Position numbers and translations under genes: made by a program. The notes under the pieces were generated by a model, which was not told the DNA's origin, did no database searches, and saw nothing but the letters and a program-made list of their open reading frames with translations. 64,000 bases of DNA from Riptortus pedestris. Taxonomy: Eukaryota > Arthropoda > Insecta > Hemiptera > Alydidae. The DNA lies in contig CM032230.1 of assembly GCA_019009955.1 (NCBI GenBank), positions 26,230,001 through 26,294,000 of the forward strand, given 5' to 3'. Of this stretch, positions 38,134-49,761 are shown in pieces. Numbering within the stretch: position 1 is the stretch's first letter; every line of letters begins with the position of its first letter.

Positions 38134-40726
38134 CGGGATGCACCAGAATTTGCCGATGCATTTTTACAATGTCCGTGCAAAAAGGTATGGCATATGACCT
38201 GAAATTGATTAATATATTTGATATGTCTAATTGTAATTTTGGACCCGGTAAGAGAGTGTCATTCAGACTTTCTGGTCCACAGGAAGCGTCAAAAACAACT
38301 CTAAGTTTCGCTCCTTCCGCGCTATACTGCCAAACTCCATGGTGAGGAATAATGTACGACGATGTTGTGGAGGCAGGTGACATATGGCCCAGTTCCTCAT
38401 ACTCCTGCATGAATTCTTTGTATTTAGTGGACAGTACAACATTCTTCTCCATTTTACGTTCTAAATTTGAAAATCGATTGGCAGCCAGGTCCCGATTGGG
38501 CTGCAACTGAGAGGAGTTTGGCTTTATAGGCAACCTCACCATGTAGCGCCCATCTGCATCGCGGGAGTGCGTTTGAAGAAAATGGTCCTCACAGTAACTG
38601 TCATCAGGATCCCTTTGATTAACTGGAGTAGGCTCCTCCATCTCCCAGAATGCTCTGAGCCTGCTTGATATTTCTTCGCAGGATTCGTTGAAAAGCGAAG
38701 TAGTAGTGGGCTGAGCAGTAGTACCCTCTGTCGTTCCTATAACCACTAATCCGAAGACTGTTGGAAGGAAGAATAGGTCATCAACTCCCACTCGCCTCGG
38801 GGCTCCGTTCACTACGAGCGGGTATATGTCCATACCTAATAACAAATCTATTGGACCTGGAGCATAACAGGAGTGGTCGGCCAAATCAGCCCTATTGAGC
38901 TCGTGGATTGCGGTGTCGTTAATGGTTGCAGATGGTAATGAATGTGATATTTTACTGACTATAACTGCTTCAATATTGAATTTTGAGTTACTGTTGTAGG
39001 GCTTAACGCAGCAACTGATTAATCCTAAGGGTTGGGACACTGACGTTCCTCCCAGGCCTGTAACATGCGCTTTAAATTGATAGATTGGACTTCCTATCTT
39101 GTCAGCAAGGGCCTTCGTGATGAAAGTGTGCTGACTTCCTGAATCCAACAATGCCCTGACTGGAATTGCGTGTTTAGATCCCTGGATTGAAGCCTGTAGA
39201 GTACCTAAAAGCACTACTGATGTTTTAGGACTATTTGGAGTGGATCCAAACCCAATAAAACTTTCCTGTGGCCTGGAGCAATGCCTATTATTGTCATGAT
39301 TGGTAATTGGCTCATTGAAGGTACTAGGCTGATCCTGGTGAATGAGGCTGTGATGCCTCAGCTTACAATATCGACAAGCCCAGTTGGACTTGCATTGAGA
39401 AAGAGTGTGATCAACCTTCAGGCAGTTAGGACACCCTTTCCAGCCATGAACAAACCCAATACGATCCTGAAGGGACATCGCATGGAACTTGCTACAATAA
39501 GGAAGTGCATGCATTCCACTACAAAAGGGGCATAGTTTCGCGGGCTTCTTGGAATTCTCTTCAGCAGTATTTGAGGGTGGAGTTTTACCTCTTCCGTGGG
39601 ATGTCCTTGCTCTGTTTTTGTTATAAGTAGCAGATTGAAAGTGAGATCTTCCAGTCGAATGGACACTGGTATCAGGGACAGTACTGAGAAGTGCAATGGA
39701 GCTGTGCCGGACATAACGCTTAAATTTTCCCTGAGGCATTGAGGAATTTAATTGAAGTTTTGGTTTCAAGGCAAGGTTGTTCCCGCAAGACGTGGGTTCT
39801 TTAGCGAGTTTTAAGGCGGTCATCCTTTTTGTTATGAAGTCAATAACTTCCTTGGTTGTGGGAAATTCTTCTATTGAAGATCTCGTAAGTTCAAACAGCC
39901 GCCTGGTGTCCTCATCAAGTGCACGCAATACTAAGAGGGATAAAATGAATTCTTCGGGTCTATCGAGGTTTAATCTATGAAAGTTTTCAACGCTTTCAGC
40001 CACCGTTGCTAGGAATTCTTCATAGCGCTTTTCTTCGTCCTTTATTCCTTTCACAGATGAATCAAGTATCCTCTGAATATAAAGTTTAGCTAACACTCGA
40101 GGATTATCATAGGTATTGAGCAATTTCTGCCATGCTAGAAGATATGATTCCTTTTCAACAGGGAACCTCGAAATCATGGAGGCTGCTTCTCCTGTAACAG
40201 CACCTAGCAAGTAATGCAACCTTTCAATATCACTTAAACTGGGTTCATTGTGGACAATGGATTGAAATGTGTCCTTGAAATGTCTCCATGCTAACAAGTC
40301 CCCAGAAAATGTGGGAATGGAGATTTTAGGAAGGCTGGTCCTTCCCGATATAGTTGTGTTCAAGGCCTGTTGCAGACCAGTACCTTCTACAGGAAGCATT
40401 GATGGTTGATGGCGACGATTGATGGTTGCTAATGAAATTTTTGCCCGCCGAATTTCATTACGAACTTCATCATAAATATTCATCCACTCGTCTGAGGGGA
40501 ATGTATCATCTTTAATGGTACTCTGTAAGTTGGATCGTTTATCCCAAACATCTAGAAACTGTTTCAGGTAACCATCAGCTTCCTCTATTGCACACTCCAG
40601 CGTAATCACTAGGTCTTCTGAAGCTAGAGCTGATTTTCCAAGACCTATGAGCTCCAAACGAGAAATGTCCCTTTTAATAAGGCGTAGCTTCCTTTCAAGG
40701 TTGGCAGCTGACCTCCCGTTTTCCAT
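38102..40726 (-). pseudogene. BEL/Pao gag-protease-RT (truncated pol polyprotein)
   Basis: An 874-codon frame from MENGRSAANL; the frame stays open upstream to 41014, but this Met fits the start of Gag in the family. Residues 135-300 are the DUF1759-type Gag (KISIPTFSGDLLAWRHFKDT). Zinc-knuckle-like Cys/His boxes are at 399-411, 432-445 and 451-459. The aspartic protease (A17 type) has LLDSGSQHTF with D528-S-G. The reverse transcriptase begins at about 795 (KLRVVFDAS, SLNDTLLPGPKLQLDI, DIVKMHRQILVHPDD) and is cut after residue 870, before the YxDD motif. The product could still give Gag and protease, but no polymerase. The two frames overlap by 32 bases at the deletion junction (38102-38133). 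Confidence 0.92.
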
Positions 40727-40877
40727 ATTAATGTAATTAGATTCAATTATAAACATCAGCAGCTGAGTGCGGCGGAGGAGAACAAGTGCAAAGCGACAAG
40801 AAACCGAGATATACGAAATGACAGGGAAACAACGTGAATGAATTATTAGAAATGGAGAATTTGTCACCAAGGGTGGA

Positions 40878-41133
40878 CAATAACAATTAGGGAAAATCAC
40901 ATTAAAATGAGTGACGAAAAGCAGAATAAATATTCTAATTAAGTGAACTAAAGATAACTGACCCAAGGGGGCAGATACCGAGACGCAGTACAAGGTACGT
41001 GACGTCAATAACAATTAGGGAAAATCACATCAAAAATGAGTGACGAAAAGCAGAATAAATATTCTAATTAAGTGAACTAAAGATAACTGACCCAAGGGGG
41101 CAGATACCGAGACGCAGTACAAGGTACGTGACG
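40878..41133. repeat. tandem duplication of 128 bp in the BEL/Pao 5' leader
   Basis: Two nearly identical units (40878-41005 and 41006-41133), each running from CAATAACAATTAGGG to GGTACGTGACGT, differing by a base or two. Upstream (minus) of Gag, so a leader duplication. Confidence 0.9.
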
Positions 41134-42078
41134 TCAGAGCGCTGCTAAATGACAATAAGTCAGATTGGAATTAGAAGCCAATCTCTATGGATTAAAGAGC
41201 AATCGAATGTTTATAACCTTACTTCGATGGTAAACAAGCGCTACACTCAGAATGTAAAATTGTTCTGCTAATCTGAAAAAATGTGTTAATAAATGTTTAA
41301 ATTGGTCAATGAACTTTTGTGATTTATTGTTGTGAGATTAAAAATGTGATTTGTTATAGTGAATAAATACATTGCGTTGGGAAGTATTTGCATCTTAATT
41401 CATCACTGACTTAAATGTTGTCTGTATGTTAAAAAACACATGAGTATGTTATAGTAAGTCATACAGTGAACAAGTTTACTATCTATAAAACAAATTATAA
41501 ATATTAATAAATGAAAAGCTATGGCTCAATGATACAGCACTGATAATAAATTAAGTTAACAGTTAAGCTAAAAGTTGACACTGAAAATAACCTGACTCAA
41601 TATAAATAAATAATTCATAATTTCTAATTTGCTATAAAATTGATAGCATTAATGATTATTTGAAAATTAAGCTTAATAAAATGAGCACAAGTGAAATGAA
41701 TTTTCAATTAAATTTTGACAAATAAAGAAATAAAGTAGTACTTTTTTCAAATCCTAACAAAGAAATGAACAACATAGAGTTTTCAATTGTTGAGAACTTA
41801 CTGAAGCTATTGAAATGTTTCCACTATTCACAGTAGGTTATAACATGAATTTTATAAAAATGTATGAATAGTGAAAACATTGTCTGCTAAGATTTAAACA
41901 AATGTATAAATTAATTATTGAAATTATAAATGGAATTGTGCATTAATAATACATGAATGTTCTAGCTACTTATGGAGTACAGTATTGATTTGCATATTTA
42001 TCCAAAACTAATAATAATGAATAATTATAATTTTCAGCAATGAATTTAATGATAATGATGGGATTGAATATAAAATAT
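41134..42078 (-). other. BEL/Pao untranslated leader
   Basis: AT-rich, no open frame; lies between the primer-binding site and gag. Confidence 0.6.
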
Positions 42079-42098
42079 AATCCGGTCCGGTCGGACCA
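42079..42098 (-). promoter_or_regulatory. primer-binding site of the BEL/Pao element
   Basis: Minus strand TGGTCCGACCGGACCGG directly follows the 5' LTR. TGG pairs with a tRNA CCA end; the implied acceptor (CGGTCGG-A-CCA) needs a tRNA starting CCGACCG, for which a Tyr-type tRNA is only a guess. Confidence 0.65.
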
Positions 42099-42694
42099 TG
42101 AACAAAGTAAATTCGAGGCTTCTCTTTATGGGAGATATGCCAACGAATTAATAACTGTGGACTGTATAAAGAAAAGACTGATGGTAATCAAAGTATAACA
42201 TAATGTATTTTATATTTACAACTGAATTGCCTGAAGGGCCATTGTGACTAATCTAAAAACTAATTATAAAGAGTACATTTTTTGGATTATGACTAAATTG
42301 CCTGAAGGGCCACGGTGAACAATAATATCTGGAAATTCAGCTGCATTTTTTGAATAGCCGATGATGAGTGAGCTTGATGTTCATTTATTCTTTGTCTCCT
42401 GGATATAATTTTATTGAAAATGAGGTACCTCATGTTTTGCCGCTCCCGCTGCCATCTCCTCCTGCCACACCCAGCTACTTTGTGGCTTTTCTACTCCATG
42501 TCGAGTATTATAAATGTCGTAAAGAGAAAATGCTGTATTCTGGCCTTATGCTCGTGTCGCCATTTTCTTCCAGACTATCACGTGGCCAAGGAGGTAGTCA
42601 GCGAGGCACGGGTTGCTAGGTAACGGCGTCAGGATGGCCAGCTGGGCAAGAACTGTGACGTCATTTTTTTTCTTTAGCATAAGTGCCGTAAACA
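42099..42694 (-). repeat. 5' LTR of the BEL/Pao element
   Basis: 596 bp, with the same TG...CA ends as the 3' LTR. It is followed on the plus strand by the second CAGAC. Confidence 0.95.
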
Positions 42695-42699
42695 CAGAC

Positions 42700-43620
42700 A
42701 TTGAAATAAGTATTATTATTGAACAACTAAATCCAAACAAAGCAGCTGGTCATGACTTAATAACAGTTGATATATTCCAAAAACTATTTGAAATTTTTCC
42801 AAAATTTATAACAACATTATATAAGAAATGTTACGATATGGGAATATTTCCTGATATATGGAAAATATCAAAAGTAATTCCAGTACCCAAAAATCCAAAA
42901 GATTTAGGAAATTCTACTTATCGACCGATTAGTATTATTCCAGTTGGAGGTAAAACACTAGAACAAATTATTAATTCCAGGCTTTCTGTTCACCTAAACA
43001 GACATGATCCTTTACACCCAAATCAATATGGATTCACACCCCAAACAAGTACTGTTGACGCAATATACAGAATTACTAATTTACTACGAACGAATCTAGT
43101 AAGAAAGAAACATATTGTGATCGTTTCGATGGATTTTAAAGGTGCCTTCGATCACGCCTGGTGGCTTTCGATATTCGAATTATTTCATAAACAAAAATTC
43201 CCAAAAAATATTTACAAATTACTTATAGACTATCTCAATAATCGATTTGTATACATGACCCTTCAAAACACTACTGTACACACTTCTCAAAATAGAGGCA
43301 CGCCACAGGGCTCAGCTTGCTCACCTCTATTATGGAAAATCAGTCTACTTAAAACAGTACTACTTAAAACAGTACACTTTTAGAACTTTACAACTTTAGA
43401 CAGTCTACTTAAAACAGTACTACCAGAAGGAACAGAAATTATTGCATTTGCTGACGACATTTTACTTATGGTTATTGGAATAGACTTAATTCAAATCACC
43501 CAACTTACTAACGCTGTTTTGGTACTAATCAATGAATGGGCTAAAAAACACAAACTCAAATTTAATTAGAAAAAACATCATACACACTATTTACAAGACT
43601 ATTATACCTTAGACATTAAA
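42700..43620 (+). pseudogene. R1-like non-LTR retrotransposon reverse transcriptase fragment
   Basis: The plus-strand frame contains the RT blocks in order: LNPNKAAGHDLI, STYRPISIIPVGGKTLEQII, HPNQYGFTPQTSTVDAIYRI, motif A SMDFKGAFDHAWW, motif B GTPQGSACSPLLW, and motif C FADDI (43447-43461). KGAFDxAWW is characteristic of the R1 clade. Between motifs B and C a small in-frame duplication of CTTAAAACAGTACT (43345-43430) brings in a stop at 43381. After KKHKLKFN there is a stop and a frameshift to EKTSYTLFTR. The 5' side is interrupted by the BEL/Pao insertion and then abuts a HINE. Dead copy. Confidence 0.85.
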
Positions 43621-44176
43621 CATTAGGAACTGACCTAGAGCTGAGCCCTATAGAGCCGGCATCTCCAGCAGGATTAAGAGCCTACTCGGGCAATGGCAGC
43701 TACTGCAGAGGGCGGAACATGCTTGAGCACGCCATCCGCACCCCTAATATTAATATTCTTATCTTCCATCATGTCCATTCTGATCCATAACTGTTCAACC
43801 AGATCTATCCAGTGGATCGACCGCATCCTTAATTCTTGGGAGCATATGTTTTAGGGAGCTTAGACTTCGATAGGCAGTACGAAGGCCAACCTTTTCCAGC
43901 GTCCTATCTTCTCGGAAAATTTCCCTACGTATGGGATGCTGTATGTTTACATTTATTTATTGATTTGTTAATTTATTCACATATAATACATGTTTTTGAA
44001 AGTATAAATTTTGTGTCACAGAGCACTGAAGATGGGACGGTTCGCCCGGAAAGTACTTTGTCTGTAATAAAAGAAGTATTAAGATAGAAGAAGAAGAGTG
44101 GAGGTGTTTGACCTTTTTGATCCTTCCGTTGTTGTTATATATGTTGTTTCTGTATCTTATTATCATATTTGCATTT
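43621..44176. other. unassigned repeat-like sequence, with a hammerhead-like core
   Basis: The GC-richer part at about 43,625-43,930 has no recognised coding. From about 43,990 a retroelement-terminus-like sequence carries the hammerhead-like motif. The last 50 bp (TTCTGTATCTT...ATATTTGCATT) are a remnant of an outer HINE. Confidence 0.4.
44027..44064 (+). ncRNA. hammerhead-like core
   Basis: CTGAAGA-T-GGGACGGTTCGCCC-GGAAAG: the same box order and the same extra U as at 7.05 and 62.4 kb. The stem is only GGG/CCC, with an added G before GAAA. Flanking helices not verified. Confidence 0.35.
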
Positions 44177-44299
44177 TAGCAGATTTCCCTTATGGGAAAT
44201 AAGCTACAGAGGTTGTACTCATTACGGAGTTTTCGAAATTTTTCTTCAAAGGTCCATCGATCCTACCTAGTAGATGACGAAAATGAGGTCCGTTCAAAA

Positions 44300-44372
<73 letters not shown>

Positions 44373-44718
44373 TATATTTGTCTGTTACCGCTCTAGCGGT
44401 CGCAATTTTTGTTTGATCGCTACCAAACTCGATATTTAGTTGTTTTATGTAAAAAGAAAGATTAAGTTCGTTAACGGCTGAAATCGGACCCGAGGAAAGG
44501 GGGGTTTAGAGGGGAGGATTTTCGAAAATTCGAAATATCTCCATTACTATACGTCGCATCGAAAAAATTGTACAGAATCATCTTATTGCAAATTAAATTT
44601 ACTGTAAATATTGTTATATGCATTTATTCCCTATCTTGAATATTAACTGAGATATTTGCATTTTTATTAAATTCGCGTGGGAAATCTGCTTAGTTTACGC
44701 AGCCCCTTGGTGACGGTC
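44177..44718 (+). mobile_element. HINE copy 20 (short form)
   Basis: Left end TTAGCAGATTTCCCTTATGG, (TA)n at 44304-44370, G-run, right end GGGAAATCTGCTTAGTTTAC and a hairpin damaged on one side (GCAGCCCCTTGGTGACGG). Inserted after GCATT of an older remnant. Confidence 0.85.
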
Positions 44719-44794
44719 TTTTTTAGTCTTAAGTTGTTATGTAATGTTTAATCTCTACATATAAATGTTTCAGTCAATACTGTAGATAATGCTA

Positions 44795-45123
44795 TTAGCT
44801 AAAATGGGACTTCGAGTTGTGGTGGTTTAGAGGAGGGAAATTCGAAAATTAAAATATTTCCGTTATTATGTGTCGGATCGTAAAATGTTATAGAACCAAA
44901 CTTGTTAAACTATTGATGTTCTACAATTCTTATTCTATGCATTTTTTCGTAACTCGTGTACTACGCGAGTTGTTCCTACTCTCTTGTTTCTGTCTTTAGA
45001 ACCCCCCTCCCTTCTACTCCTAGGTTTTTTCATATAAATAGAGAATATGTGGTGAGATTAGATCACAAATGTGTTATAGCGTCACGTGGGAAATCTCCTG
45101 AATTTACGCAGCACTGCGTGACA
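44795..45123 (+). mobile_element. HINE fragment, second subfamily
   Basis: GGTGGTTTAGAGGAGGGAAA to GCAGCACTGCGTGAC. It contains GAATATGTGGTGAGATTAG, shared with the inverted pair at 59187-59382. The left end and microsatellite are missing. Confidence 0.65.
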
Positions 45124-46374
45124 AAATAAATATCGTAAAACTGAGGGATAACAATAACAATGTCGCTCAATTAATTGGAGATTGTTTATTTTAAATTATA
45201 GGGGCTTCTTTCTGGAAAAAGATTGATAAAACAGTTAAATTATTAAAGTTAAACTGAGACGAAAAATACTTACATAGAATTTAATTTGTTAATAGAACAA
45301 GAAACTTGTTTAACTTGATATAATTAACATCTATTTATGTCTGTTGACTAGAAGGGATAAAAGCCCAGGCTAAGGTAAAAAGTAGTGTAAAACGACTTTG
45401 GGCCTTTTTACTTTAGGAGACTTTAAAGGCCTTTCTTTGGAATTTCTCTTTTAAAAAGGGCCGCTTTTATGGATTAATGCTTTTTTCGTAGGCAGCTTTA
45501 ATTAATAATTCACTTCTGAAACGAAGAGATAGCTCGTCGGCTCTTCGGCTCTCAAGATGTAAGGCCTGCCAATTACTCTTGTTTATAAAATGAATGGTTA
45601 TTTATTATAAAGCACATTATCAATAATAATTTGATTAGCATTATCAAAGATTTATATGCAGTGCACATCAGGTATGAAAGAAAGAAATTATTGAGAAGTA
45701 TGCTTCAACATGGTTATTTATACAAAATATTTATTTTGGGGACATTATACGTATAAACGAATTTAAATTGTTGGAAATATTGATAGGTCTCCTAAAAAAA
45801 TATGCGTGTTATAATTGGGGTTTGGCTGGGATGTGATTTCTACTCCAACAGGTTTTCACTAATTTCGGGCCCTTCAAAACGGGAAACACTTTAATTCGTT
45901 CGAAGACTGCAAAACGTACATAGAGGAGTTCGTTGCTTAGAAATCTGAGAAGTTCTGGGAGGACGGAAACAAAAATATTACCTGAAAGACGGCAACAAGC
46001 TGTAGATCAAAATGGGTCATTTATAATTGATTAAAAATATTTACAAGAATCTGAAGTACGAGTATTTATTGAAGTCACAAGTAAAAAAAGCTACGAACTT
46101 ATTTTACAGCCCAATGGTATATATCTATGTAGGAATGGTCGTAGACGGTGTGTTGCGTTTCGGATTGTCCTCCAGGATGTCTTGTTCAAATGTAGGAAGG
46201 CGGGATACAATGTTAGTCCACGAGAATGCAAGAGGAAAACATTACTCCCGTCGTTGGCGAAGAGGAACACTAGCTAGCTAGTGAACTCACTTTTCTGCCT
46301 CGGAAAAATTAAGTAATGTAATGTTGGTAGCTCCGGGCGTTTTCTAGCTTTGAGATCTGCTACAAATGTTACTT
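45124..46374. other. unique sequence with homeodomain-type sites
   Basis: No gene; the 84-codon frame at 46027-46281 has no family signature. At 45,360-45,560 there is a run of GGATTAATGC, TTTAATTAATAATT and GGCCTTTTTAC-like motifs in complex sequence. A minus-strand CTTTCAG|GTAATA juxtaposition lies at 45981/45982. Confidence 0.3.
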
Positions 46375-46474
46375 CTTATAAAATCTTGGTCCCATCCGGC
46401 CTAGGAGAGAGTGGTCACCTGTAAATAACGCGTCCCGTTTAGCCTTAGCAGAAAGTGTACGTTAATAAATAAAA
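46375..46474 (+). mobile_element. tRNA-derived SINE, copy 4 (tail only)
   Basis: Contains GGTCACCTGTAAATAACGCG and the tail GTACGTTAATAAATAAAA; the tRNA-like head is gone. Confidence 0.65.
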
Positions 46475-46510
46475 CCATAACATTTTACCACTTCTTCAAA
46501 AATGTCAGTG

Positions 46511-46629
46511 TTAGCAGTTTTCCCTTAAGGGAAATCAGCTATTGGGGTTGTACTCATGACGCGATTTTTGAAAATTTCTACAAATGACCATCGATCCTAC
46601 ATAGGAGATGATGAAACTGAGGTCTGTAC

Positions 46630-46705
<76 letters not shown>

Positions 46706-47758
46706 GTAACCTCTGTCTGTACATTGATTTTTTTCGCGAAATTTCACGATAACTTTTCGTTTCACATGTCATAGACACCTGCATCTGCATTTTGTTTCTT
46801 TCGTGTATGTTTGTTTGTTTGTTTGTTTGTTTGTTACCTTTTCACGCATAAACGGCTGAACCGAATTTTATGAAACTTGGTATGTATATTACTACTAACC
46901 CAACTTAGACTTTAGGCTATATTAATTTTCTCTGAGACGAACAGGAGTGGGGGTTATAAGGGAAGCCTGAAATTAAAATTAGCGATATTTCGTTTTCTAT
47001 TGGTTTTTCGGTAAATATGCACATAACAAAAGTTGTTTATTTTGTTATTTGGAGTAACGTTTGTTATATACACTTTTGTCGTATACCGAAGTTTAAATGC
47101 GTTATACGCTAAAAATTATAGCGGGAGTCAACAATATTATTTGCTAAAAAAGACTCAACCGAACTAAATAAAACTCGGTATGTGTATTAGCAGTGAGGCC
47201 TTCATTATAATAAGCCATACCAACATTTCTATGGACGGGCAGGAGTGGGGGTTATAAGGGAAGCCTGAAATTAAAAATAGCGATATTTCGTTTCCTATTG
47301 GGTTTTCCGCAAATATAAACATAACAAAAGTTGTTTATTTTGTTATTTGGAGTAACTTGTGTTATATACACTTTTGTCGTATACTTAAGTATAAATGAGT
47401 TATACTAACGGCTGAACCGAACTTAAAACTCGGTATGTCAATTAGCATTAATTCCCCATAATTATAAGTTATATTAAAATTTTTAGGTTCGAACGGGAAG
47501 GGGGTTAAAAGGGAGACCTGAAATAAGAACTCACCATATTTACATGTATAAGAGACGGGAAATATAAAAATATCGAAGACTGTGAAGCCTTATCGAACAA
47601 ATAATTCTATCATTAGCAAATTCACGGCAAATATGTGCATCAATCCTAAACACTGGGACCGGTAAATGTCAAAATATTGTGCAATGTAAAGCCTGCTAAA
47701 AAACCATCACTATTCAGCCTCAAATGAATTCCCGGGCGAAGCCGGGTATCTGAGCTAG

Positions 47759-47825
<67 letters not shown>

Positions 47826-47940
47826 TATATTTTACCATACTTGATATTTAAACACTTTATGTAAAAAGAAAGATCTTGTTCGATAATGGCTGACATCAGA
47901 TCTGTGGGAAGGGGAGGGGTTAGAGTTATGGTTTAACTTA
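46511..47940 (+). mobile_element. HINE copy 21, opened by a Helitron in its (TA)n
   Basis: The left end and conserved block (46511-46630) run into (TA)n at 46636-46700. The family resumes at about 47759 in (TA)n then (CA)n and continues ACTTGATATTTAAACAC to GGGAGGGGTTAGAG, where it is truncated. Confidence 0.8.
46700..47758 (+). mobile_element. non-autonomous Helitron, copy 1
   Basis: The right end has the hairpin CCCGG-GCGAAG-CCGGG followed by TATCTGAGCTAG and then T, the CTRR end and target T of canonical Helitrons. The left end is within the (TA)n before AAATTGTAACC and cannot be placed exactly. Inside are three imperfect tandem units of about 300 bp, each with ACTCGGTATGT, GGGGGTTATAAGGGAAGCC and TTTATTTTGTTATTTGG. 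There is no coding. A (GTTT)n run is at about 46809-46834. Confidence 0.8.
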
Positions 47941-48304
47941 TTGTCGTTGGTCAATTTACTATGAATGATCGTTGGAGGTTGAAGAAATATTTCTGAAATG
48001 GCCCCAACAGAGTATCTCCAATAGATGATGCCCCACAAAATAAATCTGCTCAAAATGAGTGGTGGGAAGACAGTTGATCTCAATTAATTAGCCTTCGTTC
48101 TTCAATGTCAATTATTTTATTTTATGTCAACCGCATTTGCAGCTACTGAAGCTGTTGCACTTAGCAGACAGTTGAAAAATATATTTTATTTTATTCTGCT
48201 TAATAGACAGTGTATACGTTTATGTATTTATTTATTTTTTATTGTCTTGCACATATTCTAATCTTGACGAAATTTACACCACTCGTTCTTTATAAATAAT
48301 TTGA
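47941..48304. other. AT-rich spacer, nothing recognised
   Basis: Short minus frame 47832-48083 lies mostly in HINE sequence and is not a gene. Confidence 0.4.
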
Positions 48305-48820
48305 ATCCTTATCTGGTGTGGTTGTCGGTCACTAAGCTTGAAATAAAACTAGATCAGCTTGCCGACTTTTCGGTGCAATTTATTACCTTTGTCCTGAAAA
48401 GTTACATTTATAGTAATAACAAACAAATGTTATTTTTTAGTGATACTCGATTATAATATATATGATCAATGTCTGTGGAAATGTTATAATATAGTTCAAA
48501 AGTTATTGCATAAAACTACTTACGAACCCAATAAGAGAGAGATTAACTCAATTGCAGTTTACATATCTTGTAAACCATTCAGTTCGTAAGTAGTTTTATG
48601 CAATGACTTTGGAACTATATTATAACATTTACATAGAAATTAATCTTATATATTATAATCAAGTAAGACTAAAAAATAAGTTTAGTCCTGTTTATTATTA
48701 CTATAAATGTAACTTTGCAGCCATTGACAAAGTCAATATATTTCACCGAATCTTTGGCAGCATGCTGAAGTAATTTTATTTCAACTTTAATGTCCGACAA
48801 CCATATCCCATAAAGGATAG
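48305..48820. repeat. long hairpin, arms of about 220 bp
   Basis: The left arm (about 48305-48527) and right arm (about 48585-48820) are inverse copies. Examples are GTTATAATATAGTTCAAAAG / CTTTGGAACTATATTATAAC and GGTTGTCGGTCACTAAGC / TTTAATGTCCGACAACC. The loop of about 55 bp contains GAGAGAGATTAACTCAATTG. Arms differ at perhaps 15% of sites. Confidence 0.8.
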
Positions 48821-49761
48821 CGGTCATCAATAAGAATATTCATCATCAAGAAATTGTAATAAATCATTTTACATAAACAAACGACTTACTTTAAAGGAAC
48901 GGAATGTGTGGACGGTAAGGTTATATTTGAAACAAGAAACAAAGGTTTCCAAAAAAAAAATGCGTAGGTAGAGCTAGGGTTAAAGAAGAGTGAGGACAAA
49001 GCAAGCAAAGAGGTAAAATTTCCTGTTTGGGCTCAGTTGAAACCCAAGGGAGACTCCTAACGAATAATATATTACATGAACTCGCCACCAGGTAGCGCTG
49101 CCCCCTCTAACTACAACCCCTTCGGGATCCAATGGGAGAATAATTACATCATAAATCCTCTTTGGAATCAGTTTGAATTGTGCAATTTTATTAACGATTA
49201 AAGTTCAAATTAAGCTGCAAAGGCGTGCCAGTTATGAAAGGTTAGCTATGCACTAGGGGTTTGTTGAGTTCACCACAAACTAAATTTCAATGTTGACCAT
49301 AAGTGTTAGGGCGAACGCCATCATATACATAGAAACTTAAGTATTTTACAACTTCTTTTGTGAATTAGATAAATTATTTGGACTTATTACTGTACCACTA
49401 GAGCCCTGAAAATGTTGGCTATAGAAAGCATTAGCTTTGAAGCAGATGTAAATGCCAGACATATTCTCAGTGACGTTGTGTAGGCCACATCAGGACGGTA
49501 AAAGAATGAAAGGGTACCTAGCCTTCAGGTCTCAACCACTGTTACCCTCTCCTAATCTCAAGGCTTAATATTGGGAAGGAGAAATCCTACTACTACAATA
49601 GATCCTCAGTATTTCAGATAAACCTCAATTAAATGAGACGATTATTGTCATATGTGATTGAAGAGATTAACATGGATCTTCTTGAAGCATTTCTGACCCC
49701 ACTAACATGACAACCACAAAACGGATCCAGACACCACCCATCCGTATCTGGTATCACTGAT
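48821..49761. other. unique sequence, nothing recognised
   Basis: No coding signature. Composition becomes more balanced towards the satellite. Confidence 0.4.

Larger units (their letters stand above)
36164..42699 (-). mobile_element. BEL/Pao LTR retrotransposon, internally deleted
   Basis: An insertion bounded by the 5-bp target duplication CAGAC (36164-36168 and 42695-42699) with two LTRs and the order gag, protease, RT start, integrase on the minus strand, which is the BEL/Pao order. The RT core, thumb, RNase H and the integrase 3' part are missing, so it depends on other copies for movement. The LTRs differ at roughly a dozen positions over 595 bp, so the insertion is not new. The target was an R1-like LINE fragment; removing the element and one CAGAC restores that frame (PLTDIEIS). 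Confidence 0.95.

Noticed and set aside
36440..42740. 83- and 69-codon frames found twice, at 36.44 and 42.37 kb
   Set aside because: They lie antisense in the two LTRs, and their duplication is due to the LTR pair, not gene conservation.
45975..45995. Minus-strand recursive splice motif CTTTCAG|GTAATA
   Set aside because: Both halves are weaker than at 30,720, and it would need a minus-strand host gene.
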